Source of the DNA: Acanthaster planci
Taxonomy: Eukaryota > Echinodermata > Asteroidea > Valvatida > Acanthasteridae
Assembly: GCF_001949145.1 (NCBI RefSeq)
Contig: NW_019091362.1
Coordinates: forward strand, 3,272,430-3,336,429
Length of the DNA: 64,000 nt
Direction of reading: 5' to 3'
Under the pieces are notes generated by a model. It was not told the DNA's origin, did no database searches, and saw only the letters and a program-made list of their open reading frames with translations. A program made the translations under genes and the position numbers. This document shows positions 47,401 to 59,400 of the stretch, in pieces. Numbering within the stretch: position 1 is the stretch's first letter; each line of letters opens with the position of its first letter.

Positions 47401-50400
47401 AATCACTGATTGCAATCGGGATTCATGTGAAACAAACAGGCCCTAGGTCAGTTCTCCTCTTTTACCTGCATGGCGTTGGTGACTTTGTCGGCACGAATAC
47501 ACTTCAGGACCAGGATTTTCTGGAAGTCGTCCAAGTCAGTCTGCCACTCCCCGGGGAGGTCCTCCCGATGCGGATCAATGCTATCAAAGATGTGCTGGAA
47601 GCCATCCAGGTAACTGGAGAAGGACTCGGCGAAGGTGGCAAACTTGGGCTACATGGGACAAGGGGAGGGAAGATAGCGGCAGATCAGAATTCAGAAATGG
47701 AGTGGGTCTATCGGAGGACTAGATCACTCTGTGAGGATAGACCCTACGCTAGACCTGTACATGATGGGTGTGTGGCTTTAATAATATACTCAAGAGTACT
47801 GCAACTTCGTGCATGCACTATCGTAGGTGGAATGTTTTTGCTTCATGACAGAGCCTCGGAGCTGTGTGAAGACACAAAGTGACACCTGAAAAAAAGATGA
47901 AGTTTTTATTTTAACGAAGGCATCCTCCAAAGGAGAAATGTACTCCGAGCAAAACCCCCACGCTTCGTGCTTTCACCACCGGCTGTAATTCTTTAAGCTT
48001 CTCTCTTCGGCTGCAATAATGGAATCCACACAGCTTTATTCCTCTTACAACTGCTCTGGATTACAGAGACACCATGACTGGCTGGCCAAAGTATGAACTC
48101 ACAAGCTGTCTTCTACTCACCAGAGCAGCCAGTGACAGGATCTCTCCCCAGGCCCTGTCGGACAACCAGCTCGGGGCTGGGTTGGGCAACTCCTTAGGGA
48201 TCGTGGTGCCGCCGGATAACAGGAAACGCCACTCGTCCTGTGGGCGAAATTCAACAGAGACCAATGTAACTCTTTGTCCTTTCTCAGTAAGAGACAGGAA
48301 CCCAGAACAGAGGATACCCCGATGGGAAACCACGCAATACCTAGGCCCTATTTGGATATTACATATTAAAGAGATTCAATGTATGCCATCAATTGACCTC
48401 GAACACCAGCAAAAATGTCAGTCAAGCTTAACACGTTGCAATTTTTCAACTAATTTTCTTCTTGACCTGTGGAAGGTTAAAAGGTGTACGGACTTAATGA
48501 CTTTTAAAGTTGTGGAGGTAAAAAAAGATTACTTAAGTTACAAAGACTTATAGTTTCTATTTTCATTTCTTGGAGTGAAAGGGGAAGACAGCAAGGACGA
48601 CAACAGGCCTAGAACAGATAAGAACTTGTAATCATTTTGATGGAAGGTAATCTACACTGAATGGGAGCAATGTCACAAATACTATTATAGAGGCAAAAAC
48701 CACACTTTACAGACACAACACAATGAATATTTACATCATTCAGAATCAACCAACAGGAAAGGGGGGGAATTAAGTAGTTGAAGTTTTCAGTTCAATTCAT
48801 TCCATTTTTGCTATTTCCATTCTGTTGCTTAATGGCACTGAAAGAGATACCAGTAAAAAGAAGGAAGATTTAACGACGGGTAGCTGCAAAACTCGCCCTC
48901 AAACGTCTGAAACTGAGCGGCAAGCGACAGACTCACCATATTGATCTTGCCGTCGTTCTGCATGATACGTACGCACAGTAGGAAGGCAAACATCAGCTTG
49001 TGCTTCTCAAACAAGCTGCGGCAGACGTTGCTGTAGAGACTGAAGGTGAAGTACTCGTTGATGTTGAGGATCCTCTGAGGCAGGTGGTCTGCAGACACAC
49101 ACAAATATGGCATATGGTGTAATTGGATCACCAGAATTAGAAGCCATTACTGCGGTGGCACAACGCTCGTGGACAGGTGGTACGAGCGTGTTAAATGCCT
49201 CTTCGACCGATAGGGTGTCGTGATTTGCCAAACGCACGCACGCGTCAAGCTTGAAGAATGTGCCTGTGAGTGCCGTGTCTAATCGGATTAGTTTATACAT
49301 ATAACAAAAATTTTACAAGTTGCATATTATTACAGATACCGTATGAGTGCAGAGGACTATTTTTTTTCATAAATGCATAATTTCATACCAGGGTGTCGCG
49401 CACAACTTCAAAGACATCTTGAGCACAGACAAACAGGCATCAAGCAAGCTTTACTCAAGCTTTATCCAAATGAAAAATAAAAGATTTCTGGACACTGAAG
49501 ATAAAGATCCTGCCTAAATACACCACCAAGGGTTGACTCCTCAATTCAGATTCTAAAAGCTCTTCAGATTCTTACGACGGTGAATGAATGGACTGATTCA
49601 GATTAAAAAAACACAGGACATACTTAGATCCAGATTGCGACCAGCCCCAACATTTCACAGGCTGTACAGCATCATTTCTGTATTCACAGCCCAGCAACGC
49701 TATGTAGCTGTTCTATCACTGGAAATTTCATTCACCAGGCTCAAAACTTGATGTCACATCCACGGAAAAATGCGCGAGATGAAACTGAGCTTGTATTTAC
49801 CTGCTCTCTCGGAGTTGGCTATCCCAGCTAGGAAGATCCTGACAAACCACTCCAGGGAGTATTGGTACATGGGGTCCACGTTGGCCAGGTCGGTGGTACA
49901 GAAGAACAGCAGCTGGGTGCGGACTGCCACCGGGATGTACTGGGACCGGGTCTCGTCGATCTCTCGCTCCGTCTTCTCGGCGACAATGACTTTGGCCTGA
50001 GAAAATACGGACAAAGGGGAAAGAGGTTGATAAGAGGTTTAATAATCAGATAGTGCTGAGACGTTCAATCTCTCAAAGCTGCTTAAGATAAAAACTGCTT
50101 TACACGTCAAAGTGCCGAGCAAAACACAAAAACAAAAATAGGTGAATAAACAGCTTCGGACAGTTTGGCCGGTGAACAGCTTTTGCTGAGCAAATATTTT
50201 CTGTTTAGCAAATTTCCCTCCTTAGATAGCTCCAGCACATTGCCCCTGGTTTGGTGGCTCTAAGGTCATTGCAATCACTAAGAATTGCGAGTGCAATGTA
50301 TGTTCTGGTGCCCAATTCTCAGGTGAAGATCTAGCTTTTACAGTGGGAGAAAGCTGACAACCCAACCCAAAGCTGTGTCCAAATTATTAGGCTATGCCTC

Positions 50401-53400
50401 AAGACTGACATCTTGTGGCTGCACACCTATTCCATAAACGCATACACTGCTTCAAGCCGCAGCCGAGTAATTCTGGTAAGGCTTAAGGGTCAAGTATTTC
50501 CAGACCACTCACTATCCCTGGCAAGTTACCTGGATCTCATGGGATTTGATCTTGGAGGCCTCCAGTGTCTTGATGAGGTCTACATCATCTACGGGGTTCC
50601 CCTCGGAGGAGCTCAGCCTCTCCAGGATCTTGTCCTCGATCTCCTTGAGCTCCTGCTTCATCTTGGCATTGCTGACGATCAGCTGGTTCTTGGCCTCCTC
50701 GAGGTCTGGTCTCTCCTCGGCAACCACACGGGCCAACAACTGATCCTCAAGGCCACTGGGGAAAAGAAAAAAGAAATTTTCGGTTGCCGCTGTAGTAGAT
50801 TTGAATGAAACCAAGCTGCCAAACAGGGCCCAATTTCATGGAACTGCTTAACAAACGAATGTATGCTCACGTAGGCTCTGCTTTCTTCATGAAGACCATA
50901 AGCAGTAAGCACAGCAAAAGGCATACTTAGGTCAGAAAAAGTTTGCTTAACTTTGATAGCGACGTAACACTGAAAATTATAAATAGTGAAGCTGAAGCAC
51001 TGCATTTCGAGTTTTAGATTTTTAGCGAACAGTGTGTGACATGCTTTTACCTTGGCGAGAGGGTGAAGTTGACCAGGGTGACCTTGGTGGACACCTCTGG
51101 GGTATAGTGGGGGTTGGGCAACTTGGTGGTGATGTAGAACTTGAAGTCCTCGTGGTAAGGGATGACGGCATCACCCAGCTTGATGACAGTGCTGCCCTGC
51201 TGCTTGAATGTCTGTGGGGAAAAAAGTTGAACAGTTCATTTAAAGCTCTTTCATTTTCCATTGTATGCTTGCGTCTGTTCAGTAGGCGTGGTTCCAGACC
51301 AACTGTTTTGGAGAGGGTTATTGGAATTGATAAGGTCATTTCTGGAAAAATTTCAAAATGTCTCATCACCAGTCAATGAATTTCTGGGAAACACTCTCAG
51401 CTCAGAAAATCACACTATACACCACATACACAGTACTCAAATCAATATATCTGTTCCTTGACGCACATTCTTTGTAAGTCAACATGTTACTTCTGTCGAT
51501 TCTTTTGGAATGATTTCGTTTTTAAAGTTACCATATTCTTTGTCTGACCTGTTTCAATAGGATTGGTTCCAGGGCTGGATCTAGTTCTTCAGCTACATTC
51601 TCCAGCAGGCACGGTTTGCCAAAACGTACGGCGTTCTCCAGGCTACGCAGGAAGTCGCGGTCAGTAAGCTTGACCACATCGAGGCCGTTGTCTTTCTCCT
51701 GTTAAACAAAATAAGCAATGCACCAAGATACGAGTGACAACTAGTTTCTATTCTTGACAAAGATCAGTAACTCTCAAGTTGGCTCCTGGCAAGAGAAGCT
51801 CCCAGTGTCTAATTTAATGACTCTGCTAACCATACAACTCTATTCTAACCTTCATCAATGGCCGTTTGCTACACTTGCATAAATTCTCTGCTTAGTCTTT
51901 AACAGAGATAACATACATGAATGTGTTCAAAGTCAAGGCAGAATTTTCGACCATAGTTAGCAAGAAATCTCTGCTTACCCTATTAAAGCAACATCACAAA
52001 ATTTGGCTGTGGAGCTGTTTTTGTGATGCAGCAAACCAAACCCATTTCTACAGCTCAGAGTAAAGGGTAAGATATGCTAGGGGTGGGATTTATAAGGGCC
52101 TTGTGTGAGCTTGCATGTGACAATTGTCAGGATTTTTGGGCACCCTTCCTTAATGAGAGAAATGGAGCAATTTACTTGAGAAACGACCTTGTGCATGCCA
52201 CTTTGAAGCCAATCCGCATACAAGGATGCACAGCATGCACAAGTGACGTCCAAATGCGTGGGAAGAAATCACAATGAAATGTCATCACCCTCTATTCCAT
52301 GGTTTCCTCATAGGAGGGTACAATTTGTGTCAAATCAGCGTGTGCACTCACAAAGGTCTTGATCCACTTGTTAGCCTGTCCCTGGGGATCGATGAAGAGC
52401 GGCCAGCGCTGCGAGAACTGCACGATGACGCCGTTCTCAATGGACAGATTGTCCCTGGGCAGGCCGGCTATCTGCCAGGTTCTGATCTTGACCGGGTCGC
52501 CGAAGCAATTGATGAAGGAGGGCTCGGCGGTGTGCGGCACTTTCCACTCAGGGAACGTCTTGACCCATTCACTGCAGAGGGAGGCACGATACTCACCCTG
52601 GTGTGGAACAGGAAACGGTGGGAAACTTATAGAGAATTGAAAAATACCAAGGAAAATAAAGAGGGCACACAATGTCAATCAAGATATCACCAATGACACT
52701 AACCCTTCGTTACTTAATCACCATTGCCATCTAATAAAACTCACATCGCCTGGAAGTCCTTAAATATATTTCTTCTTCCACACATATACTTCGGACAAAC
52801 AGTTCAGCAATTATGACTCTCTTATTGCATGTTTAATATAATATGTCAAATCATAACATTATTTTGATCATGCATGTTTCATTTGGACTTTGTTTTTTCT
52901 GTTTATTTATGTAGCTGTTTATCTACAGTGGCTCCCTGAGGACTTTTAAGTGGTCAAGAGCTCTCAAGATCAGCAATGTCCCCTATTTAAAACTTGCCGT
53001 GAATGGCCCCAAGTAGGCCACGTATCCTGCCGACACCAGCACGTCCCCAACGATGCTCTTGATGACCGAGTCCAGCTGGTTGACCGACTCCTGCCAGCGG
53101 CCCTTCTCGTCGGCCAGGCCGCCGATCAGCTTGTCGGCCCGGCCCAGCCGGGCCTCGCACAGCGAGCACTTGTTCTCTAGCTCCTCCTTCCTCTCGATGC
53201 AGTCTTCGTACTTGGCCTGCAGGGTGGCGATGCCTTCCTCCACCTCCCGCAGCTTGGCCTTGGCCTCGTCCAGCTGGCGCTGGGTCACCGCCAGGTCCTC
53301 CGTGGCAATGCGTAAGCGTTCCTGAATTGCACACAAGAAGAGTTTGTCATGTCAGTGCCATAAAACCCTCGCAGAAAAATTGCATTAAAAGGTGTTGATT

Positions 53401-56400
53401 GAAAAATACTGCTTTAAACATGAAATTGGGCAAAAGGATTTGGTGCAATTTAAGTATACGGCCCCCCAAAAAACTAATTACATAAATAACATAGTCTAAA
53501 ACATTCTCTGTTTCAATTAAATATTTCTTTCAAGCTCAGAATAAGGCCCTGAAAATAACTGCCAAAATCACGTGACTGCCATAGGGATCCTTTAGTGCTG
53601 AAGCAAAGAATTTCAGAAATGATGACCACCTCAGAGCAAATAAACAAATAAATTTAGGCACGCAAAGCAAGTACCACCTCTCAATTCCTGGAGGAAAAAA
53701 ATAATAAAAGAGAAAAGAAACTCACTCTCTTTGGAGCGACTCCCTTTGCCACAAAGTGGTACTTGTGCATAGCTCGCACCCATTGGCAGATGGAGGTGCA
53801 AGCTTTAGAGGCCTTGGCGATGGCAGCTGGCTGGAACTCCTCGTTGTCGATAAATGGCTGGATCTTGTTGATGACAACATCGGGAATGTTGTCCTGAGAA
53901 AGACGAGGTAATAGGAGGTGAAGTCACAGGATTAGGAAGGTGCACAGCCATAGACAATTTGCCTGGGAATACCTAAACATATTTACAGTTGCACAAACAG
54001 ACCAATGCATACACTTTCCAATGAAAACGGAATCAACAAGAGAATGTTTCACAACTCACTACCCAATTAGGAACTGAAATGCAAAATACCATGCAGTCTA
54101 AGTTGGTAACTGGCAGTGGAAACTGGTAATGTGTTGCAAGAGGGGAAAATTAATCTGTTCCCAACTCAGAATGTATGCCCAATTGGGAACACTTGGGGTA
54201 CCTATTTTGTATCAATTGGGAAGAGTGAAGGTGCCCAATCAGAAAGTGCTCCAACTTATGAGAAACCCTCTGAACAAATTCTGTCTGTATACAGCTTCAT
54301 CTGTTTAAAAGCCTCTTCTACAAACATCTACTAAAAGAAAACAGAATTTGATGTGGCAATTCCTGGAAGCATCCATAACTTAACCCCTTCACTCAAGAGC
54401 CGTTGACAGCCACAGGTTTGTGTGAGGATCAGTGCATACCACACATACATTCTATTCACCATGCACCTGCGGTTTCAATGTGGGTCTGCTGCTGGATAAG
54501 GCTTTGCATACTGGGCATACCGCAGCCCAGCAGTCGCGGTCAAAAGAATCCCGGCGTTAAGGGGTTAAAAGAAATTTGAAGTCCTATCTGCCATGCTTGA
54601 TAAGGAGCTTACAGACCTTTTGATGAACAGCTTCAAACCTGAGGTTAGCCTTTAACATAAAGCAGATAGTACCGAATCAATACCTGACACTTGTCCCTCC
54701 CATATCCTTCAAAATCCACTAGATTTACAAGATTCTGCAGGATTGAAGAAGATACAGCTCAGTCCTAACAATCCCAAGGGGACTTGATGCAAAGACTTCA
54801 AGCATGTTGTTGACTTCCTAACTCCCAATGACGTAGTTCTTTTTTCAAGATGTATTTTATATATATAATTGACGTAGTTCTTGACGTGATTATAACTAAC
54901 ATGTCAGAGCACTATGACAAACCGTCGATTACGAGGAAGTGCTCAATCTAGACACAGTTGAACAGAAATCAACTGCATTTTACAACACAGTTCACGGAGC
55001 AATAGATCTTTTTCTTCCCAAACGTACAGTCAAATCTCACAACAACCATCAACCATGGATGACCAGCAAAGTAAAAGAACTTATTCAGAAACGACAGTCA
55101 GCTTTACAACGGGGAAAGACATCGCTTAAAGCTTAGCAATTTCTTTATATAACAATATCTATATTTTAAATATAAAATTGGAACACAATTTTTGTCGCTT
55201 AAAATAACCAATAATAATAATTGGTTTCCTGCACAGTGGAGGATCTTGTGAGACAGGATTCAGAGAAGGTCCTGGCCAAAAAAAGAAAAAGTTTCAGGGG
55301 TTAGGTTTGACCAACCGAGGCCATACCTTGTCGTACTGGAACAGGCTCTCCAGGAACTTGCCCGGGTCCTGCAGCAGCGCCTTGCCCGGCTCCCAGTAGT
55401 CGTCCACCTTCTTGCCAGGCTGGTCACCGGCGACTTTCTTGGGTTTGACGCCACGCATGATGCAGACTGCCTCGACGGTCATGCGTACGCCCGCCGGAGG
55501 GCGCTGCATAGCACGCACCTGTAACACAAGGAAACCATTCATAATCAATTACAGAAAACAGAGCATCTTAACTAGTTGTGAATGCTTTGCAGCATCGTGG
55601 ACATGTTTTACAAATTTTACACAATTTGAGGCTCGAGTCTGGTATTATCACCGTTGTTTCAAAACATTTTTTCCCAACTAATCACATTCTTTCCTGAGAA
55701 GTTAGTTTGTTTTCTGGAATTCTTCCCACCTGAGTTGAATCTACACAGTGTCACAAAACCTTGAGCCATCTTGAGGTACAAAAGTAAAGTTAATATTCCC
55801 TCATCTGCAGAAATATATAAAAACTGCTAAATATGACTTGACCTTGGACAAATCAATGTCAACAACTGTCTTTAGAAGCAAAGCAAATCATTTAATTACT
55901 CTAAACACAACAGGTATCCAAACTGGATTTCTCTATAAGGAAACTTACCTCTACTACATCATTTCTGTTGAGTGACTTCAGACTGGCCAAGGCAGCATCC
56001 AGGGCTGGCAGGGCCTCGTTCAGATCTCGCTGAGCGCTGTCGGCAATCTCCTGAGTCTCTCTGGCCTTGGCCACAGCCTGCTGCTCCTCCTTCTGCACAA
56101 TCTCCTTGGTTTCATTGGCTACAATCTAATGAATATTCAGGACAAACATTTAAATATTCAGAATTAACATTCACAATCCCATCAAGTACTGCAGGTAATT
56201 TCCTGGGTCGCCCGGGTATTGGCCACTGCCCATTGCTTCTCCTCTTGCTCAATCTTCTTGGTTTTATTGGCCAAACTTTAATAAATATTCATGAAAAATA
56301 TACAAATACATCGATACTTAATTTTCATAATCTCAACTTTAAAATAACAACAGTCCTCTGCAGATTTTCGAATCAGCTGAATGGAAGTGCAGATGTATTT

Positions 56401-59400
56401 TTGGTGTTCGTCAGTTAACTGTTCCCCGTTCTAAGCCTATTTGCTGAATATTTTTTGTGACTTAAAAAATGTACCACTGACGAGAGACTCACAGTATCTT
56501 TGGAGATTTTCTCCATGGTAACCACCGTCTCCCTGGATGCCTCCTCCAGCTGGGGTTGCATCGTCTCCAACTCTGCCTGCATCCTGGCTACGTCCTCAGC
56601 AGTCGTCAAGAGCTATCGAGTGGACACAATAATTGGTACTGTGGAATGTTGCGGAAAGCAGTTCCCAGGGTATAGTCGAGTCGATACCCAATTTGGAATC
56701 AAACACAATTTAAAATACAAAAAACATGGTGCCACCAACCACACGTCTCAAAAAGACTACTTTTCGACAGAGCACTTTACTCTCCAGATATACTGTCCCA
56801 CATTAGGTCATCTGCCTTTAATGTTCAAAAGACAAAGAAACTACCACGTCCCCATCACCCGTTGCCAATAAATGTCCACAAAGATATCATTTTGTCCCGG
56901 AGATCAATGAACGGGATTCCACAAGAACAGCACCTTTTTGGTACAGGTACTCTTTCAAATTGTGATTGAAGGACTGAAATGAAATTTCAAACACCTTTTT
57001 AAGAAACAAGGACCAGTTTCCACTGTCTCCATTCTATATTTCAAATCTGGGATTTTCCATGTGAAGCAAACAGAGGATGCATCGACGAGAACCAGAAATA
57101 GACCTACCTTGTCCAGACCTGTCTTGGTCCTGTTCTTGGCCGTCTTGAGCTCCATCTTCTTGAGGGTGAGCAGCTTGGAGAAGATGCCCAGGAGCTCCAG
57201 GTAGCTGGTTGGGGTGACGTAGTTGTGACGGGACAGCTCGGCTAGGAAAAGAGCCGACTTGACGGCCACAGACTGGTGGATCACCACGCACATCTGTACC
57301 TGTTTGTTTGTTTGTTTGTTGAAGGGGGAGGGTAAAAGTGGTAGAGTGTGTGAATTCTTATCTCTTCCTGTTTGAATAAGATTCCTGGGCCAATTTCAGG
57401 CAGCTGATACCCACAGAAATCTTCTAAGCAGAAAACATTATTTTCACAGCAGAAACAGGTCACCAACCTAAAAGTTGTGTATTCTATAGATTCTTCTTAG
57501 TGTTTCCACACTGATTTGTGTAAAGCACATAAATTTGCTTTACAATAATTTTATGTCGAGTAGGTCTGATATGGGGCCATGGAGTTGTTTGTAATATCCA
57601 AAAATAGAAACCTATCATACGTATATTCATCATTAAAACTACAAGGGGAGAAACGACAACCTGTATAATTAATAGGATTTAAAAACACCGGACAAATAGA
57701 ATGCAAAAATTTCTCTTCTTTCAAGGTTAAATAATCAAGTGTTTCATTAANNNNNNNNNNNNNNNNNNNNNNNNNNNNNNNNNNNNNNNNNNNNNNNNNN
57801 NNNNNNNNNNNNNNNNNNNNNNNNNNNNNNNNNNNNNNNNNNNNNNNNNNNNNNNNNNNNNNNNNNNNNNNNNNNNNNNNNNNNNNNNNNNNNNNNNNNN
57901 NNNNNNNNNNNNNNNNNNNNNNNNNNNNNNNNNNNNNNNNNNNNNNNNNNNNNNNNNNNNNNNNNNNNNNNNNNNNNNNNNNNNNNNNNNNNNNNNNNNN
58001 NNNNNNNNNNNNNNNNNNNNNNNNNNNNNNNNNNNNNNNNNNNNNNNNNNNNNNNNNNNNNNNNNNNNNNNNNNNNNNNNNNNNNNNNNNNNNNNNNNNN
58101 NNNNNNNNNNNNNNNNNNNNNNNNNNNNNNNNNNNNNNNNNNNNNNNNNNNNNNNNNNNNNNNNNNNNNNNNNNNNNNNNNNNNNNNNNNNNNNNNNNNN
58201 NNNNNNNNNNNNNNNNNNNNNNNNNNNNNNNNNNNNNNNNNNNNNNNNNNNNNNNNNNNNNNNNNNNNNNNNNNNNNNNNNNNNNNNNNNNNNNNNNNNN
58301 NNNNNNNNNNNNNNNNNNNNNNNNNNNNNNNNNNNNNNNNNNNNNNNNNNNNNNNNNNNNNNNNNNNNNNNNNNNNNNNNNNNNNNNNNNNNNNNNNNNN
58401 NNNNNNNAGGCTATTGTATATCCAAGTTTCTTCCTGACACCAAACAAAACACCTAAGTAGAAAATACATCCATGTCAACGGTTCAAGAAAAGGACAAGTC
58501 TTTAAAGCACTGAAACTTTTGAAGACAACACTGTCTGTCAGAAAAAGCAAGTATATGTAACATTAAACAGCGGTTCAAGATTCAAACCAAAGTAGACTTG
58601 CTTACCAGTCCATTGACTATCTCCTCCCCTTCGTCCAGGTCGGGAATGTCATTGAGGAAGCTCTCAGCCACAGAGCACAGGGCTTCGTCTGGCCACTCAC
58701 TGAACCAGTCTATGGTGCAGCAGTTGACCAGTGAGGGGAATTGTCGCAGGCGGGCACGGAAGATCTCTCCGATGGGACTAGGGATCAGGAAGAAGGGTGA
58801 ATACTGACATTTAGGAGATAGAGAGGAGGGAAATGATTGTAGCACACTATGACCGGCACAAACGTATGAAAAATATGAAATTTATGCTTTATGGTGAGGA
58901 ATTGAAATCCCTTTGCACCTTTAATGCTGAAGAAATGAAAAGAAGTAACGGAAAAAAATACTGGATTTCAAGACACTTTAAAGGATATTATTATTATACT
59001 AGTTCTAAATTACCCTTTGAAACATTCATCACCATTGATTTAAATAGACAGATTGAATATATTCAAATACAGCATACAGGTTGCAGATTGAGTAGATGGT
59101 GAAGAAAACATATCTAGTATGTCTTGGTGAATTTCTAGAACAAATGGGTAAGCTGTAACGAAGGAATTTCTTCACTGGTTCGCTTGGGGGAATGTAATCA
59201 GAGAATAAATTCACCTACTGAGTGTCTCCTATCCCAAGTGCAGGGTTTGAGATCCACGACTAACAACCTGCACTGACAGGTCCACGTGACCTACGACCTA
59301 TGATCTACGAATGACCTACCTCATGCACAGCACAGTGTGCGTGTTCTGTTTGACCCGCTTGGTGTAGGCGGAGAACAGGTTGGTCTTGGTGGCCTGCATG

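Larger units (their letters stand above)
52998..57299 (-). other. DNAH1: DNAH1 exons covering the stalk and microtubule-binding domain
   Basis: Six exons encode the lead-in helices ([16 protein letters not shown]), the ascending coiled coil CC1 (56612-56493 and 56125-55949, with [20 protein letters not shown]), the microtubule-binding tip (55518-55327 and 53893-53726, with [11 protein letters not shown] and [15 protein letters not shown]), and the descending coiled coil CC2 (53321-52998, Lys/Glu-rich, 108 codons). The CC2 exon ends at a GC donor. The assembly gap sits in the intron before the first of these exons, and the NGL-VQMC junction shows no exon is missing. Confidence 0.9.

Noticed and set aside
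57551-58550. Two long minus-strand reading frames across the gap
   Set aside because: They are open only because the 657 Ns translate as unknown residues; the real ends resemble no exon.
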